From assembly GCA_035620975.1 (NCBI GenBank), contig DASPFV010000283.1:1-6929 (forward strand): a stretch of DNA of 6,929 nucleotides. The letters run 5' to 3'. The notes under the pieces are model-generated. The model was not told where the DNA came from, did not search any database, and was given only the letters and a program-made list of their open reading frames with translations. The translations under genes and the position numbers were made by a program. The stretch is from DASPFV01 sp035620975 (GTDB lineage Bacteria > Acidobacteriota > Vicinamibacteria > Vicinamibacterales > 2-12-FULL-66-21). The stretch's first letter is position 1. Each line of letters begins with the position of its first letter. This document shows, piece by piece, positions 1 through 6,901 of this stretch.

Positions 1-214
1 TGAGCGTCGGCTCAGCGATCAGCGGGCCGTGGCATGCTCCAGGCAGCCGCTCGCGCGCGCGGCACCCAATCACCAAATCCTCCAATCAACCAATCAATCA
101 ATCACGAAATCAATCAATCACCCAATCACCCAATCACCCAATCATCAATTCCGCAACCGCCAATTGCCCAATTCAATCGGCATTCCGCAATCGGCAGTCG
201 GCAATAATAAAGGG
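1..214. other. Non-coding leader region upstream of the PH-domain gene pair
   Basis: An open frame runs from a GTG at 29 into the first gene. Its first 62 codons cross a simple-sequence repeat and would give a low-complexity stretch rich in N, Q, S, T, P and I that resembles no protein domain, so I treat this stretch as non-coding. Base composition changes sharply here: about 65-210 is rich in A, T and C, while the flanking genes are strongly GC-rich. An AATAAT hexamer at 203-208 could be a -10 element for the downstream gene, but no convincing -35 box stands at the usual distance. Any gene upstream lies outside the window; bases 1-28 are too short to assign. Confidence 0.6.
65..205. repeat. 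Degenerate short tandem repeat, CAATCA / CCCAATCA type grading into CAATCGGCA
   Basis: Three perfect back-to-back copies of the octamer CCCAATCA lie at 121-128, 129-136 and 137-144, with another copy at 65-72. Between them are further CAATCA units, some sharing bases (for example around 83-104 and 111-120). Downstream the pattern changes to CAATCGGCA at 174-182 and 188-196, followed by a partial copy (GTCGGCAAT, 197-205). All copies point the same way and contain CAAT, so this looks like slippage-type or decayed tandem repetition, not a palindromic REP element. There are no conserved long repeats with unique spacers, so it is not a CRISPR array. The function is unknown. Confidence 0.75.
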
Positions 215-745
215 GTGGCCAATCCAGAGGCGCCCGTCGCGGCCTTGCCTGTCGCCGACGGCGAGCTGCACCGGCTCGATCCGGCCATCATCCCGATGCA
301 CCGCGTCGTCGGGCTCATCGTGACCGTCTGCGTCTCGATGGCGGTGCTCATCGGCGGCGTCATCGGACTGGTGGTCGGTTCGCTCCCCGGGCAGAGCCTC
401 TCGACCGTGATCGCCGTGTGGACGCTGTCGTCGGCGCTGCTCGGCTGGTTCTGCTTCGTCTGGCCGCCCATCGAGTACCGCTACCTGTTCTACCGCCTGG
501 ACGGCGACGGGATCGAGATCCGCCACGGCGTGTTCTGGCGCACGGTCGTCAGCGTTCCGCGATCGCGGGTGCAGCACCTCGACGTGTCCCAGGGGCCCCT
601 CCAGCGGTCGTTCGGGCTCGGGACGCTGCGCATCTACACCGCCGGCACCGAGCACGCCCAGGTCGATCTCGCCGGGCTCGAGCACGGGCTGGCGCTGCGC
701 ATCCGCGACTTCCTGCTGCCGCGCGAGGCCGGCGATGTCGTCTGA
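215..745 (+). CDS. PH-like (bPH_2) domain membrane protein, YdbS-type, one domain
   Basis: This is a 176-residue membrane protein. A short N-terminal tail contains LDPAIIPMHR (residues 21-30), a placement typical of YdbS-type proteins just before the first membrane helix. Two hydrophobic segments follow (about 30-56 and 63-86), then one bacterial PH-like domain (about 88-170). Its core reads SVPRSRVQHLDVSQGPLQR (113-131) and then an RIYTAG strand (139-144), the hallmark of the bPH_2 (DUF304) family. The domain should face the cytoplasm; its molecular role is not established. I chose GTG at 215 because the frame upstream is repeat sequence and because this start keeps the LDP segment. The purine run AAAGGGG at 209-215 touches the start codon, so it is not a well-placed ribosome site. 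TTG at 245 and ATG at 296 are alternatives. The gene overlaps the next one by 11 bases, which suggests translational coupling. Confidence 0.78.
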   Translation: MANPEAPVAALPVADGELHRLDPAIIPMHRVVGLIVTVCVSMAVLIGGVIGLVVGSLPGQSLSTVIAVWTLSSALLGWFCFVWPPIEYRYLFYRLDGDGIEIRHGVFWRTVVSVPRSRVQHLDVSQGPLQRSFGLGTLRIYTAGTEHAQVDLAGLEHGLALRIRDFLLPREAGDVV

Positions 746-2243
746 ACGCCGGCTCCACCCGGCCTCGTTCCTCTTCATCATGGGCGGGCAGCTGAAAGAG
801 CTGCTCCTGCCAGGCCTGATCGTCGTCTTCACCGCGGGATCCACGGGGCGCGACTGGGAGACCTGGCTCATGCTGCTGGTGATCCCGTACACGATCCTCG
901 CGCTCGGCCGGACAGTCTCGTACCGCTATCGGTTCGACGAGGGGGAGATGGTGGTGCGGACGGGGTTCGTGTTCCGCAACGAGCGCCGGATCCCCTATGC
1001 CCGGATCCAGAGCATCGACGGGATCGCGCGGCTTCCGCACCGGCTGCTCGGGGTCGTCGAGGTGAGGGTCCAGACAGGCGCCGGCGCGGAGCCGGAAGCG
1101 ATCATGCGCGTGCTGCCGCTCGGGGCCGCCGCCGAGATGCGGGACCGCGTCGCGGTGCGGAAAGGAACCGCGGAGCCTCCCGGCGGCGCCGCCCCCGTGC
1201 CGGTTCCGACGGCCACGCCCGTGCTCCGCCTGCCTCTCGGCGAGCTGCTCCTGGCCGGGTTCATCGACAATCGCGGCGTGGTCGTGATCGCGGCTGCGTT
1301 CGGGCTGCTGTGGGAGTTCGGGTTGCTGAACCGCGTGTCGGAGGCCGTCTCCGGCAGCGCGGACGCGGGCCGCGGCGTCATACGCCAGTTCGCGCGCGCC
1401 TTGATCGGTGGCGGGGTTCCCTCCGCCAGGTACGTCTTCCTGTCCCTCCTCGCCTTCGCCGTCGTCCTGGCGTTCATCCGCCTGCTCTCGATGGCACAGT
1501 CCGCCATCAGGTTGTACGGCTTCACGCTGGTGCGTGATGGCGAAGAGCTGCGCGCCGAGTACGGCCTGTTCACCCGGATCACGTCCACGATTCCGCTCCG
1601 GCGCATTCAGCTCCTGACGGTCACCGAAACGCCGTTACATCGCCTGTTCGCGCGCGTGAACATCCGTGTGGACACGGCGGGCGGCGGCGCGTCCGGCCAG
1701 GGCACGGCGCAGCGTGAAGCGCTCGCGCCCATCGTACGGACTCGGGATCTCGCAGGGGTGCTCGGCGAGGTGCTGCCCGGCATCGCGGTGACGGGGACCG
1801 TGTGGCAGCCGGTTGCTCGCGGGGCGGCACGCCGTGAGTTCATCAGGAGGGCCGTGCCGTCCGGCGTCATCTCCGCAGCCGCGCTGATGATGCTGGGCCG
1901 ATGGACGTTCGTGCTGCTCGCGGGTCTGCTGGCCATCGCGGCCTTCTCGGCACGCCGCTACGTGGGCGCGCTCGGCTGGGCGGCGGGGGATGGCGCGGTG
2001 CTGGTCAGGAGCGGCTGGCTCTGGCGCACCCTGCGCGTTACCCGCTACTCGCGGATTCAGGCGGTGCGGATGACCGAGTCGCCGTTCGACCGCCGCACGC
2101 GGATGGGCCGCGTCGCGGTGGATACGGCAGGAGCGGGCGGGGCGGCGCGCGGCATCGAAATCCCGTACCTGCCGAGGCAGACTGCGTCCGTCCTGCGGCG
2201 CACGCTCACGGCCGAGGCGGCGCGCACGACATTCCGCTGGTAG
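735..2243 (+). CDS. PH-like (bPH_2) domain membrane protein, YdbT-type, three domains
   Basis: This is a 502-residue membrane protein built from three repeats of a hydrophobic hairpin plus a bPH_2 domain. Membrane segments lie at about 11-34 and 42-58, 170-197 and 230-254, and 374-404. PH-like domains lie at about 62-140, 258-350 and 407-492. Each domain carries the same core: RIPYARIQSIDGIARLPHRL (85-104), TIPLRRIQLLTVTETPLHRL (285-304) and VTRYSRIQAVRMTESPFDRR (435-454). Each core is followed by a strand of the type V.V.TAG (110-116, 309-316, 460-466; the first reads VRVQTGA). Length and layout fit the YdbT family, which is regularly encoded beside a YdbS-type partner, as here. ATG at 735 has GCGAGG-type sequence (GAGG at 725-728) six bases upstream and overlaps the previous gene's end, so the two are probably co-translated. 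The function is unproven; in Bacillus these proteins have been linked to resistance to certain bacteriocins. The gene converges on the amidohydrolase, with 28 bases between the stop codons and no clear hairpin there. Confidence 0.9.
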   Translation: MSSERRLHPASFLFIMGGQLKELLLPGLIVVFTAGSTGRDWETWLMLLVIPYTILALGRTVSYRYRFDEGEMVVRTGFVFRNERRIPYARIQSIDGIARLPHRLLGVVEVRVQTGAGAEPEAIMRVLPLGAAAEMRDRVAVRKGTAEPPGGAAPVPVPTATPVLRLPLGELLLAGFIDNRGVVVIAAAFGLLWEFGLLNRVSEAVSGSADAGRGVIRQFARALIGGGVPSARYVFLSLLAFAVVLAFIRLLSMAQSAIRLYGFTLVRDGEELRAEYGLFTRITSTIPLRRIQLLTVTETPLHRLFARVNIRVDTAGGGASGQGTAQREALAPIVRTRDLAGVLGEVLPGIAVTGTVWQPVARGAARREFIRRAVPSGVISAAALMMLGRWTFVLLAGLLAIAAFSARRYVGALGWAAGDGAVLVRSGWLWRTLRVTRYSRIQAVRMTESPFDRRTRMGRVAVDTAGAGGAARGIEIPYLPRQTASVLRRTLTAEAARTTFRW

Positions 2244-2271
2244 GGGTTGCAGGGACGAGCCTCGGGGAAGC

Positions 2272-3486
2272 CTACCGGGGCCAGCCAGCCTGTGGCAGCC
2301 CCGGCGCGACTTTCAGCGCGTTCCCGGAGTACAGCTTCTTCAACACCGCATCCGGCAGCCCCAGGCCGTACATCTTGTACGAGGCGTGATAGTCGCGGTA
2401 GTAATCGAAGTACTCGTCCGTGGTCTCGAAGACGCGGAAGAAATACGGATACTCGCTGGGCTGGTAGGAGTCCTTGCCGAAGAGAATCCGATCCTGGTAC
2501 CTGATGAAGAACTCGCGGGCGCCGCGCGGTTGCCGCCCGAATTCGTAGAGCACCGCACCCACCTCGTAGAACACGTTCGGCAGGCGATCCAGCAGGCGCG
2601 CCGCGCGGCCGAGATCGTTGCCGTGCCACCCGAAATGCGCGGCGATGAACCGGGTTTTCGGGTTGCGTTCGAACATGCGATCGCGCTCGGCCATCAGGTC
2701 TTCGAATGCCGGGAACCGATCCTGCGGATACTGCCGGTTCGGAAAGAGCGCGAGCTCGAGCCAGCGCTCGTTCCTGTAGTCGAGCGGATCGAAGAACTGC
2801 GCCGGGTCGGCGACATGGATGAGCACCGGCACGTTGCGCGCCGCGCAGACCTGCCAGATGGGGTCCAGTTCCGGATCGTCCACTTTCAGGCGTGACCCGT
2901 CCGCCTTGCGTGCACTCAGGCCGAGGTTCTTGAACACCTTGAGCCCGATCGCGCCGTCGGCGATCGCCTGTTCCAGCGCGGCGACCTCCTTCTCCTTCCA
3001 GCCCGGCCCTCCAGCGCCGCTCCAGTTCACGTTGGCGAAGACCCGAAACCGATCCTCGTGGGGAGAGGAGCGAATCGTCTCCACGTTCTGCTTCAGGCGA
3101 TCCGCGCTGCCGCCGGAGAGGTTCACGAGAACGCGGAGGTTCAGCGCGTCCATCTCGGCAATCCGTTCGGCCATGTTCGCCGCGGTGATCGTCTCGTGGC
3201 TGTGGATGTCGACAACGGGGAACTTCGCGCGCGGCACCAGGTGCTCGTCGGCGACGACGGTGGATTTCGGCCGGTAGTCCAGGATGGACGGCGGGGGGAG
3301 CTCCGGCGGCTGGCACCAGCCGGGCCGGACCAGCGTCATCCCGGCCGGGCACGGCTGCCCCGGCTCGACGGCCTGTCCTCGATCGGACCGCATGCCCCGT
3401 CCGCCGCCGCGCTGCTGGGCCACGAGCCCGGCCCCGGTGGCCAGCGCAACCAGCACGACGGTCGAGGTGCGAAGAGATCCGCGCAT
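2272..3486 (-). CDS. Secreted metal-dependent hydrolase, amidohydrolase family 2
   Basis: This 404-residue protein has an N-terminal signal sequence (residues 1-23; MRGSLR, then a hydrophobic core, with likely cleavage near LVA-QQ), so it probably acts in the periplasm or outside the cell. A Gly/Arg-rich linker and a segment with two cysteines (C46, C58) follow, then the TIM-barrel hydrolase domain (about 88-395). Metal and catalytic signatures are visible in order: DIHSH (93-97, the HxH pair H95/H97), K183 in GLKVFKN, H224 in VLIHVADP, H284 in IAAHFGWH, and D339 in ILFGKDS. These match the Amidohydro_2 (PF04909) pattern, and none of the expected residues is missing. The family includes hydrolases and decarboxylases of aromatic or lactone-like acids; the substrate cannot be read from the sequence. 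ATG at 3486 was chosen because it starts the signal peptide and has GGAGG just upstream. The gene is divergent from the receptor gene. Confidence 0.93.
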   Translation of the reverse strand: MRGSLRTSTVVLVALATGAGLVAQQRGGGRGMRSDRGQAVEPGQPCPAGMTLVRPGWCQPPELPPPSILDYRPKSTVVADEHLVPRAKFPVVDIHSHETITAANMAERIAEMDALNLRVLVNLSGGSADRLKQNVETIRSSPHEDRFRVFANVNWSGAGGPGWKEKEVAALEQAIADGAIGLKVFKNLGLSARKADGSRLKVDDPELDPIWQVCAARNVPVLIHVADPAQFFDPLDYRNERWLELALFPNRQYPQDRFPAFEDLMAERDRMFERNPKTRFIAAHFGWHGNDLGRAARLLDRLPNVFYEVGAVLYEFGRQPRGAREFFIRYQDRILFGKDSYQPSEYPYFFRVFETTDEYFDYYRDYHASYKMYGLGLPDAVLKKLYSGNALKVAPGLPQAGWPR

Positions 3487-3489
3487 ACG

Positions 3490-3494
3490 CCTCC
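3490..3494 (-). promoter_or_regulatory. Ribosome binding site of the amidohydrolase gene
   Basis: On the minus strand GGAGG lies three bases before ATG at 3486. The spacing is shorter than ideal, but no other candidate is nearby and the ATG opens a clear signal peptide. Confidence 0.6.
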
Positions 3495-3692
3495 GCTGTG
3501 GCGCGATTGCCAGCGCCTGGCAACCGCGGTCGATACCGCTGGGACGCCGAGAGCGTATCGCAGTCCAGCCTGCCGTCGCAAAACGGGCGGCGTTTGATTC
3601 AAGGAATTGGACCGGTCCCTGTCAACTCCGAACGGAACTGCTGCCGCAGAGCAACGTCCAATCACGGTTTGCTCCCCGCGTGTGCCGCCCCT

Positions 3693-3791
3693 GTGACCTG
3701 TCACCCGTCCCCCCAGAGCGGTGCCCGTCACTGACGAACGGCGAGCTGTGACCGGTGACGTGACGAGTCTCGCGATGAACGGCGTGACGAG
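3693..3791. repeat. Cluster of GTGAC/GTCAC pentamers, possible operator array or decayed repeat
   Basis: Seven copies of GTGAC or its complement GTCAC fall within 96 bases: 3693-3697, 3700-3704 (inverted), 3727-3731 (inverted), 3748-3752, 3755-3759, 3760-3764 and 3784-3788. The first two form the palindrome GTGAC-CT-GTCAC. Longer repeats are embedded: CTGTGACC at 3691-3698 and 3746-3753, GTGACGAG at 3760-3767 and 3784-3791, and GA(C/T)GAACGGCG at 3733-3743 and 3774-3784. Chance would give about 0.2 copies of this pentamer pair in such a length at equal base use. It lies 178-276 bases upstream of the receptor start. It could be a multi-site operator or a simple intergenic repeat. Confidence 0.6.
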
Positions 3792-3821
3792 CCGCCTGAA
3801 GGCCGCTTCGAGGCCGGCGGC
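3791..3821 (+). other. Possible bulged hairpin upstream of the receptor gene
   Basis: GCCGCC (3791-3796) can pair with GGCGGC (3816-3821). Inside, after an unpaired TGAA, GGCC (3801-3804) can pair with GGCC (3812-3815) around a 7-base loop. No T-run follows, so it does not look like an intrinsic terminator. It may be an mRNA structure if transcription starts upstream, or a chance product of GC-rich sequence. Confidence 0.3.
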
Positions 3822-3954
3822 GCGATTCAAGCCTTTGAACACGCTTTGACGCGGCCATCGAATTCACTCAATGAATCCGCGGATCCATTGACGATTGCGC
3901 GTGGCATGCCTGCTGCTGATCGCTCGCCGGAGCCCTTCGGCGTCGACCCCATTC

Positions 3955-3960
3955 AAGGAG
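3955..3960 (+). promoter_or_regulatory. Ribosome binding site that fixes the receptor start
   Basis: AAGGAG lies eight bases before ATG at 3969. The open frame continues upstream to 3846, but this site and the signal peptide beginning at 3969 decide the start. Confidence 0.85.
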
Positions 3961-3968
3961 CAGAACCC

Positions 3969-6878
3969 ATGAAGAGATGCTGTCTGCTGCTCGCGCTGCT
4001 CGCGTGCGTGGCGACACCGGCCGCGGCGCAGGTGCAGAGCGGCACGATCAGCGGGACCATCCGCGACCAGCAGGGCGGCGTGCTGCCCGGCGTCACCGTG
4101 ACGCTGGCCGGATCGGATCGGACGCTGACGTTCACGACGGGCGAAGACGGGCTGTATCGATTCTTCAACCTGCCGCCCGGCACCTACAGACTCTCGGCGG
4201 AACTGTCCGGCTTCTCGACCCTCGTGCGCGACGGCGTCGTCGTGGCGGTCGGCGCCACCGTCGATCTGCCGTTCACGATGCGCGTCGCGACGCTGCAGGA
4301 GACGGTCACCGTCGAGGGCAGCTCGCCGATCGTCGATTCGCGCGCCACGGGCACGGCGACCAACTTCTCGCAGGACGAGCTGGCCAGGGTCCCGACCTCG
4401 CGCGATCCCTGGGCGCTGCTCCGCACGGTGCCAGGCGTGCAGATGGACCGCGTCAACATCGCGGGGAACGAGACGGGCCAGCAGTCGAACTTCGCGTCGA
4501 AGGGCAGCAGCCGGTACGACACGGTGTGGACGATGGACGGGATCGTCATCACCGACATGTCGGCGACGGGCGGTTCCCCGACGTATTTCGATTTCGACGC
4601 GTTCGACGAGATCCAGATCTCGACCTCGGGGCAGGACATCCGTCAGGCGACGGGCGGGGCCGGCCTGAACTTCGTCGTGAAGCGCGGCACGAACCAGTAC
4701 CGTGGCACGGCCCGGGGCTATTTCACGAACGACAGCCTCGAGGCGTCCAACGTGCCCGACGAGCTGGCCGCGCTCGGCGTCACACCGGAGACCGCCGACC
4801 ACAACGATCAGATCGCAGACTTCGGCTTCGACCTCGGCGGACCGATCCTGCGCGATCGCGCGTGGGTCTGGGGCTCCTGGACCAAGCAGGACATCAGGCT
4901 GGTGCGATCGGCCGGCGCCCTGCTGGATCGCACCATCCTGAAGACCTACAACGTGAAGGGCACGTGGCAGGCCACCGGGCGCGACACCTTCAATGTGCTC
5001 TGGTTCAACGGCGAGAAGCAGAAGTTCGGGCGGGCGACGGGTGACGCGCAGGTGCTCGCGTCGACTGCCACGTGGAACCAGGGCAACCGCTATCCAGAGG
5101 ACCGCCCGCACGGGCTGCTGAAGTTCGAGAACAACCACGTGTTCTCGACGAACCTGTTCCTCTCGACGAAGTACGCCTACTACGGCACCGGGTTCAGCCT
5201 GGAGCCCGCCGGCGGGCTGGACGGCCAGGCGTCGGTGAGCACCCGGCTCGGGCAGGCGTTCGGCACCACGCGCGCGCTCCGGTTCCTGCGGCCGCAGAAC
5301 ATCCTCAACGTGGACGGCACCCACTTCCGGTCCGCCTTCGGCGGCACGCACGATATCAAGTTCGGCGTGGGCTGGCGGCGGCACGACGCCACCAGCCAGA
5401 CGCTCTGGCCCGGCAACATGATCCAGGCGCGTGACGACTCCGACACGGTCAAGCGCGCGCGCATCTACCGCGAAGGGCTGGGCACCAACCGGACGGAGTA
5501 CTTCAGCCTCTACATCGGCGACACGTTCGCGAAGGGACCGCTGACGCTCGATGCCGGTGTCCGGTACGACCGGCAGTACGGCTCCGCGCTCCCGAGCAAC
5601 ACGCGGTCGAACGCGGCGTTCCCGGAGCTCGTTCCCGGCATCGAGTTCGCGGGCTACGATGCCCCCTTCACCTGGAGCACGGTGCACCCGCGCATCGGCG
5701 CGACGTGGGCGCTCGACGACACCCGCCGGACGCTGCTTCGAGCCAACTTCAGCCGCTACGCCGGACAGCTCGACGCGAGCATCGTGGGCTTCTCCAACCC
5801 CAGCGCGAACGCCGGCTACGTGGATTACAACTGGGACGACCGCAACGGCGATCTGTTCGTCCAGGCGGACGAGGTGCTGCTCAGCGAAGGCTTCGTCGCG
5901 CCGGGCAACGGGTTCAACCCGCTCGATCCGACCTCGGTGCGCTCGGCCGACAGCACTGATCCGGATCTGAAGGCGCCCGTGACGACGGGCGTGGTCGTCG
6001 GGGTCGAGCGCGAGCTCCTCCCGAACCTCGCGCTCCAGGCGAACTACACGTGGAGCCGCTCGAGCAACGCGGTGGGCCTGACCGGAGCCTTCGACGTGTT
6101 CGGGCTGATGTTCATCCCGTGGCGCGGCCTGACCGCGGCCGATTACGACCAGGTCGGCACGCTCACGGGCACTCTCCCCAACGGGACCGCCTACGACGTC
6201 CCGCTCTACGCGCCCGACGCCGCCCTGGTCGCGGCCAACGGCACTGGACGGGAGTTGCGGAACTACGAGGGCTATCACACGACCTACAACGGCCTCGAGG
6301 TCTCGGTGCTCAAGCGGCTCTCGAACCGGTGGATGATGCGCGCCGGGTTCGCCTGGAACGATCCGCGCGAGCACTACGACAGCCCCGCCCGCAACGTCCT
6401 CGGCAATCCCACGCCCTACGAGAGCAGCTCGCTCGTCGACGGCGGCGTGCTCGCGCCCCGCAGCGCGGGCAGCGGGTCGGGTGACGTCTTCGTCAACGGC
6501 CGGTGGCAGCTCAACGTGAACGGCGTGTACCAGTTCGGCAGGGGCATCGAGGTGGCGGGCAATCTGTTCGGCCGGCAGGGGAACCCCTACCCGATCTTCC
6601 AGTCGGCGGCGCTCGGGCTGGACGGCAGCCTGCGCGTCCTCGTGTCGCCCGAGCTGGATACGCTCCGCTTCGACGACATCTGGAACCTCGATCTCCGGGC
6701 CGCCAAGCACATCCAGTACGACCGGCTGAACATTCAGCTCGTGGCGGACCTGTTCAACGTCATGAACGCGAACACCGAGCTGAACCGGCAGCGGAACATC
6801 GCCTCGACGAGCTTCGGCCGGCTCACCCAGAACCTGAGTCCGCGCATCCTGCGCTTCGGCGTCCGCGTCGGATTCTGA
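3969..6878 (+). CDS. TonB-dependent receptor, Oar-like, with carboxypeptidase-regulatory-like domain
   Basis: This is a 969-residue outer-membrane protein. A signal peptide (1-20, MKRCC, hydrophobic core, then PAAA-Q) leads into a carboxypeptidase-regulatory-like beta-sandwich (about 22-105; SGTISGTIRD, VLPGVTVTL, GLYRFFNLPPGTYRL). A TonB-box-like ETVTVEG follows at 111-117, then the plug (about 118-240; elements VPGVQ 154-158, TMDGIVITD 188-196, the segment ending NFVVKRGTNQYRG 234-246). The rest is a beta-barrel with many alternating aromatic strands, ending in LRFGVRVGF with C-terminal Phe, as expected for assembly by the BAM machinery. Such receptors import ligands with energy from TonB-ExbB-ExbD; none of those genes is in the window and the ligand is unknown. 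Length is in the usual range for the Oar-like group, and no truncation or frameshift is seen. A DxNxD-type loop at residues 624-635 resembles an EF-hand. The gene stands alone and is closed by a strong hairpin 23 bases after its stop. Confidence 0.95.
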   Translation: MKRCCLLLALLACVATPAAAQVQSGTISGTIRDQQGGVLPGVTVTLAGSDRTLTFTTGEDGLYRFFNLPPGTYRLSAELSGFSTLVRDGVVVAVGATVDLPFTMRVATLQETVTVEGSSPIVDSRATGTATNFSQDELARVPTSRDPWALLRTVPGVQMDRVNIAGNETGQQSNFASKGSSRYDTVWTMDGIVITDMSATGGSPTYFDFDAFDEIQISTSGQDIRQATGGAGLNFVVKRGTNQYRGTARGYFTNDSLEASNVPDELAALGVTPETADHNDQIADFGFDLGGPILRDRAWVWGSWTKQDIRLVRSAGALLDRTILKTYNVKGTWQATGRDTFNVLWFNGEKQKFGRATGDAQVLASTATWNQGNRYPEDRPHGLLKFENNHVFSTNLFLSTKYAYYGTGFSLEPAGGLDGQASVSTRLGQAFGTTRALRFLRPQNILNVDGTHFRSAFGGTHDIKFGVGWRRHDATSQTLWPGNMIQARDDSDTVKRARIYREGLGTNRTEYFSLYIGDTFAKGPLTLDAGVRYDRQYGSALPSNTRSNAAFPELVPGIEFAGYDAPFTWSTVHPRIGATWALDDTRRTLLRANFSRYAGQLDASIVGFSNPSANAGYVDYNWDDRNGDLFVQADEVLLSEGFVAPGNGFNPLDPTSVRSADSTDPDLKAPVTTGVVVGVERELLPNLALQANYTWSRSSNAVGLTGAFDVFGLMFIPWRGLTAADYDQVGTLTGTLPNGTAYDVPLYAPDAALVAANGTGRELRNYEGYHTTYNGLEVSVLKRLSNRWMMRAGFAWNDPREHYDSPARNVLGNPTPYESSSLVDGGVLAPRSAGSGSGDVFVNGRWQLNVNGVYQFGRGIEVAGNLFGRQGNPYPIFQSAALGLDGSLRVLVSPELDTLRFDDIWNLDLRAAKHIQYDRLNIQLVADLFNVMNANTELNRQRNIASTSFGRLTQNLSPRILRFGVRVGF

Positions 6879-6901
6879 TTCGACCCGGGAGGAGGACGGT
6901 C

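Larger units (their letters stand above)
3487..3968. other. Divergent intergenic region between amidohydrolase and receptor genes
   Basis: No frame here gives a believable protein: the open frames overlapping it are low-complexity, Arg-rich and without domains. Its contents are a TTGA-T-TCAA inverted repeat at 3594-3602, a perfect 10-bp palindrome GGACCGGTCC at 3609-3618, a cluster of GTGAC/GTCAC pentamers at 3693-3788, a possible bulged hairpin at 3791-3821, and an inverted repeat TTCAA-GCCT-TTGAA at 3826-3839. TTGACG hexamers that resemble a -35 box lie at 3846-3851 and 3888-3893, but neither has a good -10 at the normal spacing. Promoters for both flanking genes should lie in this stretch, but I cannot place either one with confidence. 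Confidence 0.6.

Noticed and set aside
121..169. Possible G-quadruplex on the minus strand from GGG runs in the repeat
   Set aside because: Only three GGG runs are closely spaced (complements of 121-123, 129-131, 137-139); the next lies 27 bases away, too far for a stable four-run quadruplex.
65..205. CRISPR array
   Set aside because: Units are only 6-9 bases and nearly contiguous, with no unique spacers of constant length and no cas gene nearby.
2244..2271. Terminator between the convergent PH-domain and amidohydrolase genes
   Set aside because: The 28 bases contain no convincing inverted repeat or T-run.
2057..3523. A long minus-strand open frame covering the amidohydrolase in another frame
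   Set aside because: Its translation is Arg/Ala/Gly-rich without motifs, and it runs into the convergent PH-domain gene. The 2272-3486 frame holds every metal-binding motif.
3336..3842. Minus-strand open frame that would fill much of the divergent intergenic region
   Set aside because: The translated repeats and Arg-rich composition do not resemble a protein family, half of it lies over the start of the amidohydrolase gene, and no ribosome site is evident.
3846..3920. TTGACG hexamers at 3846 and 3888 as -35 boxes of the receptor promoter
   Set aside because: No acceptable -10 hexamer lies 16-19 bases downstream of either one, so I do not call a promoter.
3969..4028. Lipoprotein signal in the receptor (LLAC at residues 10-13)
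   Set aside because: Cleavage before C13 would leave a very short signal, the -2 residue is unusual for a lipobox, and a standard signal peptidase I site (PAAA-Q) follows. Beta-barrel receptors of this kind are not normally lipidated.
3864..6710. A 948-codon open frame on the minus strand, opposite the receptor gene
   Set aside because: It is an antisense shadow typical of GC-rich coding DNA. Its product is Arg/Val/Glu/Ala-rich without any domain, while the plus strand encodes a complete receptor with signal peptide, plug and barrel.
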